Source: Pseudomonas sp. B21-028 (GTDB lineage: Bacteria; Pseudomonadota; Gammaproteobacteria; Pseudomonadales; Pseudomonadaceae). From it: a stretch of 64,000 nt of DNA. Of the stretch, positions 26,589 through 36,888 are shown piece after piece. Position numbers and translations under genes: made by a program. The notes beneath the pieces were generated by a model. The model did no database searches. It worked only from the letters and a program-made list of their open reading frames with translations, and was not told the origin of the DNA. The stretch lies in NCBI RefSeq assembly GCF_024749045.1, contig NZ_CP087184.1, positions 682,001 to 746,000 of the forward strand. The letters run 5' to 3'. How positions within the stretch are numbered: position 1 is the first letter of the stretch; the number at the start of each line of letters is the position of its first letter.

Positions 26589-27407
26589 ATGGAACAGTTT
26601 GAAAGTGAAGTAAGTGTTGAACAGAGTATTGAGCTGATCGGCGCGCGCATCAACAGGCGCAAGGCGCTGGTTGCCGCCGGCCGGCGTGTGCGTCGATCCG
26701 CGGCGTTGCAGGACAGCCCGACCAGGGACCTGGACGCGCTGATGTTGGGAAACGCGCTGGTAGGTTACGGCGCCAACATGTCGCTCACCAACATGGCGAT
26801 CATGGAGAACCTGATGACCATGGCCATCATGGAGGCCAACTTTGAAGTGCCGGGGGGCAAGAACACCTTGGCGTGGTATGACGCGTTTATCCGGTGCCTG
26901 CACGACCTCGGCTGTTTCGTGGCCGATGACGGCTATACCCGCTACTCCGAGAGTTCCCAGCGCGTGGACATGGACTTCGTGATCAGCGATATCGTCAAGG
27001 GGATCATCGATGGCGTGAAGGCCAGCGTCCCGGCAGCGTCGGTGCTCGGTACGGTGGTGAACACCACGATCGACGGGCTGAAGCAGGACAAGCAAACCCT
27101 CAATCTGTACAACAGCCAGGTCAAGACCCCCGAGGGTGCCCGCCTCTCCGTGATTCCCTGCGAGCAGTTGGCCAACGGCATCCTGATCGCCTCGTCCGCC
27201 TCGATCAGGCAGACCGGCACTTCGAATAACGGTGGTGTGCTTTTCGTGAACTGGCAATCGTCGGCGCGGGACATCTTTCGCGGTAAATCCTTCGTGACGT
27301 TCAACCCGACTCGTTACGAAGAGTTCAGGTCGGACATCGAGGAATACCTGGGCGAGCATCGCCGGGAAGTACTGCGAAAGCGCTTCAACCGCCGCAAGCA
27401 AGGGTAA
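26589..27407 (+). CDS. Unknown protein, paralogue of the neighbour at 25725-26375
   Basis: 272 residues, soluble. It has an N-terminal Arg-rich helical part (INRRKALVAAGRRVRRSA), then a Met-rich segment (NMAIMENLMTMAIMEANFEV) and the shared core starting NTLAWYDAFIRCLHDLG. The end (VLRKRFNRRKQG) matches the basic tail of its divergent neighbour. The middle (VASVLGTVVNTTIDGL-like) differs, so the pair shares ends more than the centre. No enzymatic motif is visible. GGGAAG precedes the ATG. Together with the neighbour it forms a two-gene unit beside the large toxin. Confidence 0.72.
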   Translation: MEQFESEVSVEQSIELIGARINRRKALVAAGRRVRRSAALQDSPTRDLDALMLGNALVGYGANMSLTNMAIMENLMTMAIMEANFEVPGGKNTLAWYDAFIRCLHDLGCFVADDGYTRYSESSQRVDMDFVISDIVKGIIDGVKASVPAASVLGTVVNTTIDGLKQDKQTLNLYNSQVKTPEGARLSVIPCEQLANGILIASSASIRQTGTSNNGGVLFVNWQSSARDIFRGKSFVTFNPTRYEEFRSDIEEYLGEHRREVLRKRFNRRKQG

Positions 27408-27420
27408 GCGGTCAGCGGAG

Positions 27421-28017
27421 CTACGGTACCAGGTAACCTTTTACGCCGGTGAAGATGATCTGTGCCGCCAACGCACAGACGAATAACCCCATCAGGCGAC
27501 TGACGATCTGCAAACCCTGGTCACCCAGGATCCGTTCGATGCGGCTGGACAGGTAGAGCACGACGCCGACGGTGAAACTGGCCAGGGCGATGCTGATGAT
27601 GGCCATGAGTTTGTCGTCCCAGTGCGGCTGGCTCACGCCCATCACCAGCAGCGCACCGATGGTACCGGGGCCGACGGTCAACGGAATGGTCAGAGGGACG
27701 ATGGTCACGTCCTGCTGGACACTGTCGGTCTGTACCGCCGACTTGCCTTGGGCCATGCCCAGCGCCGAAATGAACAGCACGCTGCCGGCGCCGATACGGA
27801 ACGCATCCACGGTGATGCCAAACACGCTGAAAATCACCCGTCCGAACAAGTACAGCAGGACGCTGGAGACCAGCGTTGCGATCGCGACCTTCCAGGCCAG
27901 GCGTCGCTGTTCCTTGCGCGAATAGCCACGGGTCAGGCCGATAAAACACGACAACACGAAGAAGGGGCTGTAGAGCACCAGCATCTTCAGATAAACGCTG
28001 AACAGCACATGGAGCAT
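27421..28017 (-). CDS. MarC-family integral membrane protein
   Basis: 198 residues with six predicted membrane spans. MarC/UPF0056 signatures include LYSPFFVLSCFIGLTRGYS near the start and VPLTIPLTVGPGTIGALLV after the third span. The family was once linked to multiple antibiotic resistance, but its function remains unsettled. It lies downstream of retS on the same strand with a 62-base gap, and is convergent with the unknown protein ending at 27407. It marks the left edge of the conserved core block. Confidence 0.9.
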   Translation of the reverse strand: MLHVLFSVYLKMLVLYSPFFVLSCFIGLTRGYSRKEQRRLAWKVAIATLVSSVLLYLFGRVIFSVFGITVDAFRIGAGSVLFISALGMAQGKSAVQTDSVQQDVTIVPLTIPLTVGPGTIGALLVMGVSQPHWDDKLMAIISIALASFTVGVVLYLSSRIERILGDQGLQIVSRLMGLFVCALAAQIIFTGVKGYLVP

Positions 28018-28079
28018 GGTCGGGGCTCAAGGCGGAGAAAGAGGACGGAAGTCTATCAGGCGCTGTGACGTCTGTCGGC

Positions 28080-30851
28080 TCAGGACGTTTGCGCCGTACG
28101 ATTCTGTTGCTCGCGCTGGGCGACCCAATGCTCGATCAGCTCGCGCAGTTGCGACAACTCCACCGGTTTGGACATGTGGCCGTCCATCCCGGCCTGGCGG
28201 GCCCGTTCCTTGTGCTCGGCCAGGATGTGGGCGGTGAGCGCCACGATGGGCGTGCGGGTTCGCTGGTTGCCCATTTCCCAGGCTCGCAGCTGCTGGGTGG
28301 CGGAAAACCCGTCGAGGATCGGCATTTCGCAATCCATCAGGACCAGGTCGTAGCGCCGTTCCTTCATGGCCTTGAGGGCTTCCTCGCCGTTGCTGGCGGT
28401 GTCGGGTTGCAGGTTGAGCTTGCCGAGCATGCCGCGGATGACCTTGGTGGAAATACTGTTGTCTTCGGCCACCAGGATGCGGAAATCACTGGGGACTTTC
28501 ACCGGTGCGGCGGGGCCGGCATTCAATGGGACATTGGGGCCATGGCCCTTGTTGCGCTGGTTCAGTTCGTCCGCGAGGGTAGTCTTGAGGGTATAGCCGG
28601 CCACCGGTTTGGCGAGGATGCGCTTGACCCCGCTGTTGCGTGCCACGATCTTGCTCGGTGCGTTGCTGATGCCGGTGAGCATGATCAACAGGATGTCGTG
28701 GTTCAGGCTCGGATCTTCCTTGATCTTGGCCGCCAGTTGCATGCCGGTCATGCCGGGCATGTTCTGGTCCAGCAACACCACGTCGAAATAATCCCGCAGG
28801 TGGGCCTTGGTGCGCAGCAGTGCCAGGGCTTCCTTGCCCGAAGGCACCGCGCTGACATTCAAGCCCCAGGCGCTGCATTGCTGCACCAGCACTTTGCGGC
28901 AGGTCTCATTGTCGTCGACGACCAGTACCCGTGCGCCTTGCAGCGGACTGTCGAGATCGGAAGTCGGATGCTCCAGGCGATCCGGGTCCAGCGGCAGGGT
29001 CAGCCACAAGGTGCTGCCCTGGTTGCTTCCGCTCTTGATGCCGAACTCGCCGTGCATCAGCATGATCAATTGGCGGGCGATGACCAGGCCCAGGTTGCCG
29101 CCCAGGCGCGTGGCCGACAGGAAGTTCTTGCTGTGCAGCTCGGCGTGCATCAGCGTGTCGCGCTCCTCGGCGTCCATGGGCAACCCGCTGTCCTGCACGG
29201 CGATGCGCAGGCGCGGTTCGCTGCTGCGCTCGTCGAGGGCCACGACGATCAGCACCTCGCCCTCGTCGGTCTTCTTCAAGGCGTTTTCCAACAGGCTCAG
29301 CAACGCCTGGCGCAACCGCGTCGGATCACCGCTGATCACCCGCGGTACCTGGGGCTGGATGAAACTGATCAGTTCGACATTCTGCTGCTCGGCCTTGGCG
29401 CGGAAGATGCTCAGGCAGTCCTCGATCAACGCGTTGAGATCGAACTGCACGTCGTCCAGTTCGATCTGGCCGGATTCGAGCCGGGAAATGTCGAGGATCT
29501 CATTGATCAGCGTCAGCAGCTCGTTGCCGGCGCTGTGGATGGTCTGCACGTAGTCGCGCTGCTTAACCGACAGCGGCGTGCCCAGCAGCAGTTCGGTCAT
29601 GCCCAGCACGCCGTTCATCGGGGTACGGATCTCGTGGCTGATCTTGGCCAGGAATTCCGCCTTGGCATTGATCTCGGCATTGCTCGCGGCCAGGTCGCGG
29701 CTGATGCTGAAGCGGCTCTCGTTGATGGAGCGCTGGCGTTCGCCCAAGGCGACGCTCATCAACAGGCCGCTGATGCAGATGAACACCAGCAAGGTGACGA
29801 TCAGGCCTTGGGGCGCGACCTCCGTGAGGCCTTGCAGGGCGGGCAGGATGATCAGCGTGCCCAGGTTGAAAACCACCATGGCTGCGACAAACAGCCGTGC
29901 CGGGCGGTAGCCCTTCTGCCAGTGCCAGGCACTGACGAACAGCATGCTCAGGCCGGCCAGGGCCACCAGCGCATAGGTCATGATATTGAGCGGCAGCGTG
30001 TTGACGAACAACAGCAGCAGACTGCACAGCATGATGAAGACGATGTCCCCCAGCAGCAGCCGGTTCAGCGGATGCGGTCCCAGGGGCGCAAAGAAGCGGT
30101 AGGCGAACATCAGGCCGCAAGGCGCGGTCAGCAACAGGGCCAGGTAGGCCCCCGGCGTCTGCACCGCCGGCCAGTCGGGCAGCCAGCCCCCCGCCAGGTT
30201 CAGCAACAGGGCCAGGCTCAGCATCAGCAGCCCCTCACACGCCGCCAGCCACAGGCAACTGCGTGAGCGGGTGTAGGCGTAGCGGGTGAGGTTGTGCAGG
30301 ATCAGCATGGCAAGGCAGCCGAACAGCAAGCCATAGATCAGGGTCTGGTTCTGATCCGCGGCCGCCATGATTGCCGGCTGCAAGGTGATGTACGGGCGCA
30401 GTTCGTGCCGGGATGTCAGCCGCAGGTAGACGTCCACCGGTTTGTCGCTGCGGGGCAGGGCCAGCATGAAATCGCTGCTGGGTACCGAGTGTTCGCTGCG
30501 GGGCAGGGCATTGCCGGTGATCTGCTGGTCGACCAGGGCATCGCCGTCCAGCGCATAGAGATTCAGGCGCGACAGGTCGGGTGCGAAGATGCGCAGGATC
30601 TGTTCATGCTTGTCGGGAGCCAGCCGGAAGCGCAGCCACAGTGCTCCATCGGGCCCGGCGGCCTGGAGACGGTCGAGGTCGATGGGGCTGAATTGGTTGG
30701 TGTAGCGGGCAGAGCGGATGTCGCTCAGCTTCAGGTCGCCCTGTTCGTCGAGCAATACCGCCCAGCCACTGCCTGGCGCGGCCTGGGCCGGGAGCATGAG
30801 CAGCGTCAGCAGGGTGACGGTAAAGCCTATGGCGATCCTGAGCCAGCGCAC
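28080..30851 (-). CDS. retS: Hybrid sensor kinase RetS
   Basis: 923 residues. Signal peptide (about 1-24), 7TMR-DISMED2 periplasmic sensor (about 30-175), seven-helix 7TMR-DISM membrane domain (about 185-375), HisKA with His406 in AKISHEIRTPMNG, HATPase, then two receiver domains with Asp695 (VVLLDQNMPG) and Asp840 (LVLMDCEMPI). This tandem-receiver DISM layout and the purD/purH/fis neighbourhood match RetS of P. aeruginosa. RetS antagonises GacS and so shifts the Gac/Rsm cascade away from biofilm and type VI secretion. The ATPase domain is diverged, as is known for RetS. The adjacent toxin genes could be among Gac/Rsm targets, which is inference. Confidence 0.93.
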   Translation of the reverse strand: MRWLRIAIGFTVTLLTLLMLPAQAAPGSGWAVLLDEQGDLKLSDIRSARYTNQFSPIDLDRLQAAGPDGALWLRFRLAPDKHEQILRIFAPDLSRLNLYALDGDALVDQQITGNALPRSEHSVPSSDFMLALPRSDKPVDVYLRLTSRHELRPYITLQPAIMAAADQNQTLIYGLLFGCLAMLILHNLTRYAYTRSRSCLWLAACEGLLMLSLALLLNLAGGWLPDWPAVQTPGAYLALLLTAPCGLMFAYRFFAPLGPHPLNRLLLGDIVFIMLCSLLLLFVNTLPLNIMTYALVALAGLSMLFVSAWHWQKGYRPARLFVAAMVVFNLGTLIILPALQGLTEVAPQGLIVTLLVFICISGLLMSVALGERQRSINESRFSISRDLAASNAEINAKAEFLAKISHEIRTPMNGVLGMTELLLGTPLSVKQRDYVQTIHSAGNELLTLINEILDISRLESGQIELDDVQFDLNALIEDCLSIFRAKAEQQNVELISFIQPQVPRVISGDPTRLRQALLSLLENALKKTDEGEVLIVVALDERSSEPRLRIAVQDSGLPMDAEERDTLMHAELHSKNFLSATRLGGNLGLVIARQLIMLMHGEFGIKSGSNQGSTLWLTLPLDPDRLEHPTSDLDSPLQGARVLVVDDNETCRKVLVQQCSAWGLNVSAVPSGKEALALLRTKAHLRDYFDVVLLDQNMPGMTGMQLAAKIKEDPSLNHDILLIMLTGISNAPSKIVARNSGVKRILAKPVAGYTLKTTLADELNQRNKGHGPNVPLNAGPAAPVKVPSDFRILVAEDNSISTKVIRGMLGKLNLQPDTASNGEEALKAMKERRYDLVLMDCEMPILDGFSATQQLRAWEMGNQRTRTPIVALTAHILAEHKERARQAGMDGHMSKPVELSQLRELIEHWVAQREQQNRTAQTS

Positions 30852-30950
30852 GGCGAAATCCCTTCGTAGGTTGATGCCAGATTATAACTATGCGCGGCGC
30901 CCTGACAGACAGGCAAGGGCCACGGAGCCCTGCCTGGCTGAAAGGCCGGG

Positions 30951-32246
30951 TTATTGCAGATTTTCGCCACGCTCGCGGGCAATGGCACGATAGCCAATGT
31001 CCTTACGGTAGAAGCAACCTGCCCAATCGATCTCGGCGGCAAGCTTGTAGGCTTGCTGCTGGGCGGCGTCGACACTGGCGCCCATGGAGGTGGCGCACAG
31101 CACGCGACCGCCGGCGGTGACGACCTGGCCGTCCTTCAGCGCGGTCCCGGCGTGGAAAACCTTTCCTTCCAGTTGAGCCGCGGCTTCCAGGCCACGGATC
31201 GGGCTGCCCTTGGCGTAGTCGCCCGGGTAGCCACCGGCCGCCAATACGACACCCACGCTCGGGCGCGGATCCCACTGGGCTTCGACCTTGTCCAGCGCCT
31301 GGGCCAGCGCGGCTTCGACCAGCAGTACCAGGCTCGATTGCAGGCGCAGCATCACCGGCTGGGTCTCAGGATCGCCGAAACGGCAGTTGAATTCGATGAC
31401 TTTTGGGTTACCAGCCTTGTCGATCATCAGACCAGCATAGAGGAAACCCGTGTAGACGTTGCCTTCCTCGGCCATGCCGCGCACGGTTGGCCAGATCACC
31501 TGGTCCATGACGCGCTGGTGCACCTGGGCGGTGACGACCGGAGCCGGGGAATAAGCACCCATGCCGCCGGTGTTCGGGCCGCTGTCGCCGTCGCCGACGC
31601 GCTTGTGGTCCTGGCTGGTGGCCATTGGCAGGACGTTCTTGCCGTCGACCATGACGATGAAACTGGCTTCCTCGCCGTCGAGGAACTCTTCGATCACCAC
31701 CCGGGAACCGGCGTCGCCGAAGGCATTGCCGGCCAGCATGTCGCGCACGGCGTCTTCGGCCTCGGCCAGGGTCATGGCCACGATCACGCCTTTACCGGCG
31801 GCCAGGCCATCGGCCTTGATCACGATCGGAGCGCCTTTCTCCCGCAGGTAGGCCAGGGCCGGCTCGATTTCGGTGAAGTTCTGGTAGGCGGCGGTCGGAA
31901 TCTTGTGCCGGGCCAGGAAATCCTTGGTGAAGGCTTTGGAGCCTTCCAGCTGTGCGGCACCGGCGGTCGGACCAAAGCAGTCCAGGCCACGGGAGCGGAA
32001 CAGGTCGACGACACCGGCGACCAACGGCACTTCCGGGCCGACGATGGTCAGCGCGACGTTCTTCTCGGCGAAATCGGCCAGTTGCTCCAGGGCCAGCACG
32101 TCGATCGCGACGTTCTCGCACTTGGCTTCGATGGCGGTACCGGCATTGCCCGGCGCCACGAAAACCTTCTGCACACGCGGATCCTGGGCCACTTTCCAGG
32201 CCAGGGCGTGTTCACGGCCGCCGCTGCCAATGATCAAAACATTCAT
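30951..32246 (-). CDS. purD: Phosphoribosylamine-glycine ligase PurD
   Basis: 431 residues from MNVLIIGSGGREHALAWKVA; an upstream in-frame Met runs through a REP element and is ignored. It is an ATP-grasp enzyme with VIKADGLAAGKGVIVA and the PurD signature RFGDPETQPVMLRL. It makes glycinamide ribonucleotide in purine synthesis. It lies between purH upstream and retS downstream on the same strand; a REP element separates it from purH. Confidence 0.97.
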   Translation of the reverse strand: MNVLIIGSGGREHALAWKVAQDPRVQKVFVAPGNAGTAIEAKCENVAIDVLALEQLADFAEKNVALTIVGPEVPLVAGVVDLFRSRGLDCFGPTAGAAQLEGSKAFTKDFLARHKIPTAAYQNFTEIEPALAYLREKGAPIVIKADGLAAGKGVIVAMTLAEAEDAVRDMLAGNAFGDAGSRVVIEEFLDGEEASFIVMVDGKNVLPMATSQDHKRVGDGDSGPNTGGMGAYSPAPVVTAQVHQRVMDQVIWPTVRGMAEEGNVYTGFLYAGLMIDKAGNPKVIEFNCRFGDPETQPVMLRLQSSLVLLVEAALAQALDKVEAQWDPRPSVGVVLAAGGYPGDYAKGSPIRGLEAAAQLEGKVFHAGTALKDGQVVTAGGRVLCATSMGASVDAAQQQAYKLAAEIDWAGCFYRKDIGYRAIARERGENLQ

Positions 32247-32315
32247 TTCAAAAACCTCGGATGACGCTGATTCTGTATGCAGCGCTGAAGCTGCTCTTCT
32301 GTGGAAGCGAGCTTG

Positions 32316-32404
32316 TGTGGGAGCAAGGCTTGCCCGCGATGCAGGCAACTCGGTTTATCAGGCGCACCGAGGTGATGCTATCGCGGGCAAGCCTTGCTCC
32401 CACA
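32316..32404. repeat. REP-type inverted repeat pair (GTGGGAGC family)
   Basis: TGTGGGAGCAAGGCTTGCCC and its complement lie in the purH-purD gap, so any common transcript would carry a strong hairpin there. Confidence 0.9.
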
Positions 32405-32431
32405 CAAACTCAGCGCCCACATCGATCGATG

Positions 32432-34039
32432 TTAGTGACGGAAATGGCGCATGCCCGTAAAGACCATCGCGATGCCAGCCTCGTCAGCGGCGGCAATCAC
32501 TTCATTGTCACGCATCGAGCCACCCGGCTGGATCACCGCAGTGATACCGACCTTGGCCGCGTTGTCGATACCGTCGCGGAACGGGAAGAACGCATCGGAC
32601 GCCATGACCGCGCCCTGGACCTGCAGGCCGGCGTGTTCAGCCTTGATCGCGGCGATACGGGCCGAGTTCACGCGGCTCATCTGGCCGGCGCCGACGCCGA
32701 TGGTCTGGCGGTTCTTGGCGTAGACAATGGCGTTGGACTTGACGTACTTGGCGACTTTCCAGGCGAAGATCAGGTCATGGATTTCCTGTTCGCTCGGGGC
32801 GCGTTGGGTCACGACTTTCAGGTCGTCGCTGCCGATCATGCCGATGTCACGGCTCTGTACCAGCAGGCCGCCATTGACGCGCTTGTAGTCCCAGGCCGGA
32901 GCACGGTCGGCCGACCATTGGCCGCAGGCCAGCAGGCGCACGTTGGCCTTGGCGGCCACGATGGCGCGAGCTTCTTCGCTGACCGAAGGCGCGATGATCA
33001 CTTCGACGAACTGACGCTCGACGATGGCTTTGGCGGTCTCGGCGTCCAGTTCACGGTTGAAGGCGATGATGCCGCCGAAGGCCGACTCGGTGTCGGTGGC
33101 GTAGGCCAGTTCGTAGGCCTGGCGGATACCGCCCTCGGCATCCGGGCTCACGGCCACGCCGCACGGGTTGGCGTGCTTGACGATCACGCAGGCCGGCTTG
33201 ACGAAGCTCTTCACGCATTCCAGCGCGGCGTCGGTGTCGGCCACGTTGTTGAACGACAGTTCCTTGCCTTGCAGCTGGGTGGCGGTGGCGATACCGACTT
33301 CGGCAGGCTTGGCTTCAACGTAGAACGCCGCGCTCTGGTGCGGGTTCTCGCCGTAGCGCATTTCCTGGGCCTTGATGAACTGGGTGTTGAAGGTGCGCGG
33401 GAATTCGCTGCGGCCTTCGGTCGACAGGGTTTCAGCGGCCTGGTTCACGGTGCCCATGTAGTTGGCGATCATGCCGTCGTAGGCGGCGGTGTGTTCGAAG
33501 GCCTTGAGCATCAGGTCGAAACGCTGGGCGTAGGTCAGGCCACCGGCCTTGAGGTTCTCCAGCACGCCGGCGTAGTCGCTGGCGTTGACCACGATGGCCA
33601 CGTCCTTGTGATTCTTGGCCGCCGAGCGGACCATGGTCGGGCCGCCGATGTCGATGTTCTCGATGGCGGTCGGCAGGTCGCAGCCAGGCTTGCTGATGGT
33701 GGCTTCGAACGGGTAGAGGTTGACCGCCACCAGGTCGATCGGCTTGATGCCGTGTTCGTTCATGATGGCGTCGTCGATACCGCGACGGCCCAGGATCCCA
33801 CCATGGATTTTCGGGTGCAGGGTCTTGACCCGACCGTCCATCATTTCCGCAAAACCGGTGTAGTCCGCGACTTCCACTGCGGCGACGCCATTGTCCTGCA
33901 GCAGCTTGAAGGTCCCGCCGGTGGAGAGGATCTCGACGCCCAGCTGTTGCAGCTCGCGGGCGAATTCGAGGATCCCGGTCTTGTCGGAGACGCTGATCAA
34001 GGCGCGGCGGATCGGCAGGCGGGTGGTCTGGTCGGTCAT
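32432..34039 (-). CDS. purH: Bifunctional AICAR formyltransferase/IMP cyclohydrolase PurH
   Basis: 535 residues from [20 protein letters not shown], the family-typical start; an open frame seven codons longer is less likely. The N-terminal MGS-like IMP cyclohydrolase domain ([20 protein letters not shown], then LYPFEATI) is followed by the AICAR transformylase domain ([33 protein letters not shown]). It catalyses the last two steps of IMP synthesis. It lies downstream of a terminator that closes the dusB-fis operon, so it probably has its own promoter in 34040-34070. Confidence 0.97.
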   Translation of the reverse strand: MTDQTTRLPIRRALISVSDKTGILEFARELQQLGVEILSTGGTFKLLQDNGVAAVEVADYTGFAEMMDGRVKTLHPKIHGGILGRRGIDDAIMNEHGIKPIDLVAVNLYPFEATISKPGCDLPTAIENIDIGGPTMVRSAAKNHKDVAIVVNASDYAGVLENLKAGGLTYAQRFDLMLKAFEHTAAYDGMIANYMGTVNQAAETLSTEGRSEFPRTFNTQFIKAQEMRYGENPHQSAAFYVEAKPAEVGIATATQLQGKELSFNNVADTDAALECVKSFVKPACVIVKHANPCGVAVSPDAEGGIRQAYELAYATDTESAFGGIIAFNRELDAETAKAIVERQFVEVIIAPSVSEEARAIVAAKANVRLLACGQWSADRAPAWDYKRVNGGLLVQSRDIGMIGSDDLKVVTQRAPSEQEIHDLIFAWKVAKYVKSNAIVYAKNRQTIGVGAGQMSRVNSARIAAIKAEHAGLQVQGAVMASDAFFPFRDGIDNAAKVGITAVIQPGGSMRDNEVIAAADEAGIAMVFTGMRHFRH

Positions 34040-34071
34040 TTCAATTTCCATCAAAAGCAAGGGAAGTCAGC

Positions 34072-34106
34072 AAAAAAGGCGACCGTTTTTTACGCGGGCG
34101 CCTTTC
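34072..34106 (-). terminator. Rho-independent terminator of the dusB-fis operon
   Basis: On the minus strand AGGCGCCCG and CGGTCGCCT pair across a short loop and are followed by a T-run, 17 bases after the fis stop. The plus strand also shows a short T-rich end, so it may work in both directions. Confidence 0.75.
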
Positions 34107-34122
34107 TGGTTTGATTGAATGC

Positions 34123-34443
34123 TTACAGCAGATCGTACTGCTTGAGTTTCTTGCGCAGGGTGCCGCGATTCAGGCCCAGCATCTCACTGGCCTTGGTCTG
34201 GTTGCCCTTGACGTAGTTCATCACGCTTTCGAGCAGTGGCGCCTCGACTTCGGAAAGCACCAGGTTGTACACATCCGTGACGGCAGCGCCCTCAAGGTGG
34301 GCGAAATAATTGTGCAGCGCCTTCTCGACACTCCCGCGAAGGGTCTGACCCTCTTCGCTAGGCGTATTGAGGTGCTGTTTCAAATTCACGTTGTCGCTCA
34401 CGGGTGTTATTCCACTCACTAAAGTCTCGGTCATCATCGTCAT
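34123..34443 (-). CDS. fis: DNA-binding protein Fis
   Basis: 106 residues. The C-terminal helix-turn-helix [26 protein letters not shown] is the classic Fis DNA-binding end, and the middle [14 protein letters not shown] dimer helices precede it ([13 protein letters not shown]). It is a nucleoid protein that bends DNA, regulates stable RNA and virulence genes and assists recombination. It overlaps the dusB stop by four bases, the usual dusB-fis arrangement. MTETLV, three codons in, is an alternative start. Confidence 0.97.
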   Translation of the reverse strand: MTMMTETLVSGITPVSDNVNLKQHLNTPSEEGQTLRGSVEKALHNYFAHLEGAAVTDVYNLVLSEVEAPLLESVMNYVKGNQTKASEMLGLNRGTLRKKLKQYDLL

Positions 34444-35447
34444 GCGGCCACCCCTTCGTCCCCTGTCAGGCTCTTGTAACGTTCAGCGAAGAAGGCCTGA
34501 ACGTCGGCGCATTGTGCTTGCGTACCATCCAAACGATTGAAGCGGGCGCGAAACTCCCTGGCGCCCGGCAGGGTTGCGAGATACCAGCCCACATGCTTGC
34601 GCGCGATGCGCACGCCCATGACTTCTCCGTAGAAGGCATGCAGCGCGGCCAGATGCTCCAGCAGAATTCGTTCCACCTCGGACATTTGCGGCGCCGCCAG
34701 CTTTTCGCCAGTGCGCAGGAAGTGTTCGATCTCACGGAAAATCCAGGGCCGCCCCTGGGCAGCCCGGCCGATCAACAGGCCGTCGGCACCGGTCGCGTCC
34801 AGCACGTACCGGGCCTTCTCTGGCGAGTCGACGTCGCCATTGGCAAACACCGGTATCGACACCGCCTGCTTGATCGCGGCGATGGTGTCGTACTCGGCCT
34901 CGCCGGTGTACAGGTCGGCACGGGTGCGGCCATGGACCGCCAACGCCGTGATTCCCGCCTGTTCGGCGATCTTCGCCACCGTCAGGCCATTCTTGTTTTC
35001 CCGGTCCCACCCGGTGCGGATCTTCAGGGTCACTGGCACATCGACTGCGGCGACGACCGCCCGCAGGATCTCGGTAACCAGGGCCTCATCTTTCAACAGT
35101 GCCGAGCCGGCAGCCTTGTTGCAGACCTTCTTCGCCGGGCAGCCCATGTTGATGTCGATGATCTGTGCCCCCAGCGCCACATTGGCCCGGGCCGCCTCCG
35201 CCAGCATCTGTGCATCGCCACCGGCGATCTGCACCGAGCGGGGCTCGGGATCGCCTTCGTGGATCATGCGCAGACGTGACTTGCGGGTGTTCCACAGGCT
35301 CATGTCGCTGGTGACCATTTCCGAAACCACAAGACCCGCGCCCAGCCGTTTGCACAACTGACGAAAGGGCTGATCGGTGACGCCCGCCATGGGGGCGAGA
35401 ACCAGACCGTTCTGCAGTGTATATGGGCCGATGCGTACCGCCGACAT
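34440..35447 (-). CDS. dusB: tRNA-dihydrouridine synthase B
   Basis: 335 residues. It is a TIM-barrel flavoenzyme with [20 protein letters not shown], the catalytic-Cys region [18 protein letters not shown], and the FMN-binding C-terminal [16 protein letters not shown]. It reduces specific uridines in the tRNA D-loop. It is followed immediately by fis. The upstream 35448-35631 region presumably holds the promoter of the dusB-fis operon; nothing specific was recognised there. Confidence 0.96.
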   Translation of the reverse strand: MSAVRIGPYTLQNGLVLAPMAGVTDQPFRQLCKRLGAGLVVSEMVTSDMSLWNTRKSRLRMIHEGDPEPRSVQIAGGDAQMLAEAARANVALGAQIIDINMGCPAKKVCNKAAGSALLKDEALVTEILRAVVAAVDVPVTLKIRTGWDRENKNGLTVAKIAEQAGITALAVHGRTRADLYTGEAEYDTIAAIKQAVSIPVFANGDVDSPEKARYVLDATGADGLLIGRAAQGRPWIFREIEHFLRTGEKLAAPQMSEVERILLEHLAALHAFYGEVMGVRIARKHVGWYLATLPGAREFRARFNRLDGTQAQCADVQAFFAERYKSLTGDEGVAA

Positions 35448-35631
35448 AGGACTTCCCTGAAGTGGGGCCGGATCATGAGACTTCGAAAAAGGGTTGGCAT
35501 GATACCCGCTCTCGATGACTGGATAAAGATCGAATTGGATAAAATCTGAACAGCTATTTTGTTATCGCCAGCGGTTTGGTCCGGCTGGGGTGGGTCAGAA
35601 AGCCGCCGTCAATCGACTGGCCCCGGTGGCT

Positions 35632-36858
35632 TCACTCGGGCGAGTGGAAGCTCAGGCTGTAGTTCACCGCCTTGGGGCCTGGGTCGAGGATGTCCAGGGC
35701 GATGTGGATGGGGGTCTGGGGTGGCATTTCCCCCAGGCCCTCGAGATCGCCACCCAGGTACTCTCCAGGCTTGAAGCGACGGCTGGCGATCAAGTGCCCG
35801 TTAAGGTCGGCGAAACGCAGCTCCAGCAGCGGAAAAGGCTGGGAGAAGGGCGCACGATTGTAGATGATCGCGTCCACCACCAGGGCGCCGCTGAAGTCTG
35901 GATGACTGCGTACCACCAGGTTGCTGCTCTTGATCTTGGCGATGTCGACTTTGGACGGCACGTCGCAGCCGATGGTCGGACATATCTGCAGGAACCACGG
36001 ACGATACTGGTCCTGGCGGGCCAATTCCTCGAAGTGGTAGGCGATGTACTGGCCGGCCAGCGCGGCGGCGGCCAGCAGGATCAGCAGGCTCCACAGCAGG
36101 CGTCGCCCCCAGGGCGAGCGGCGTTTGCGCCAGTCCAGTTGCAACGGATCGTCGTCAAGGTCCTGAAGGACTTCGGCACGTATTCCGGGTTCCTGGCGTT
36201 GGCGTTTCTTGCGCGGCAGGGCCGGTTCTTCGTCAATATCGTCGGTAGCGGACAGGCGCTCGAGGCGTTCGTCGGGTTCATCGTCCGGCGCCAGGTGCAG
36301 CGGTGCGCCAGGTTCATCGTCCGGCTCCAGTGGTTCCAGCGTCAGAGGCAGGGACAGCGACGGCTCGGTGCGTGGTGGCCGGACGGGCTCATGGGGGGCG
36401 AACGGTTCGATAGGGACCTGGGTCACTGCTTCCGCGCGTTCGGCGGGAGATTCGCTGTACAGGCTGTCGGACCAGGGCTCCTGCTCGTCGGAAAGGTGGT
36501 CCCGCTGTGCGCTCAGGTTATCTTCGCGGCGTCGGCCGAAGGAGTCCGGCGCCCGTTTGTCACGCCGTTCCAGGCGAGCCAGTTCCTTGTCCAGGTCATC
36601 CAGGTCCAGCTCGGCGGCGGTCCACTGTTTCTGGCTGATCGCCCTGGGCGGTGTTTCGACGGCAGCGGGCCGCAGGGGCGCGGCGACGGTGGGAGCGGGC
36701 TCCCTGGTGGTCCGTTGTTCCAGCAATTGCCGCGCGGCATTGAAGACTTGCAGGCACGAGCCGCAGCGAACCACTCCGCGAGCCACGCTCAATTGAGCAT
36801 GGCTGACGCGAAAACTGGTGTGGCAATGCGGGCACTGGGTGACGAAACTGTCAGTCAT
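35632..36858 (-). CDS. Zinc-ribbon and DUF3426 membrane protein
   Basis: 408 residues. The N-terminal MJ0042-type zinc ribbon has CPHC (residues about 9-12) and CGSC (about 32-35). A long acidic, Pro/Arg-rich linker follows (about 50-245), then a single membrane span (LWSLLILLAAAALAGQYIAYHF) and a C-terminal DUF3426 domain that would be periplasmic. The function is not established. It lies between prmA and dusB, its usual place in Pseudomonas, 30 bases downstream of prmA and probably co-transcribed with it. Confidence 0.9.
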   Translation of the reverse strand: MTDSFVTQCPHCHTSFRVSHAQLSVARGVVRCGSCLQVFNAARQLLEQRTTREPAPTVAAPLRPAAVETPPRAISQKQWTAAELDLDDLDKELARLERRDKRAPDSFGRRREDNLSAQRDHLSDEQEPWSDSLYSESPAERAEAVTQVPIEPFAPHEPVRPPRTEPSLSLPLTLEPLEPDDEPGAPLHLAPDDEPDERLERLSATDDIDEEPALPRKKRQRQEPGIRAEVLQDLDDDPLQLDWRKRRSPWGRRLLWSLLILLAAAALAGQYIAYHFEELARQDQYRPWFLQICPTIGCDVPSKVDIAKIKSSNLVVRSHPDFSGALVVDAIIYNRAPFSQPFPLLELRFADLNGHLIASRRFKPGEYLGGDLEGLGEMPPQTPIHIALDILDPGPKAVNYSLSFHSPE

Positions 36859-36888
36859 GCGGCAATCCGGTGGATACAGGCGGCCATT

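Noticed and set aside
28065..30266. 733-codon plus-strand open frame opposite retS
   Set aside because: GC-rich antisense frame with Gln/His/Arg-biased composition and no domain; retS on the other strand is unambiguous.
36685..36705. GTGGGAGCGGGCTCC inside the DUF3426 gene as a REP element
   Set aside because: Only a short chance match inside the coding linker; no paired arm.
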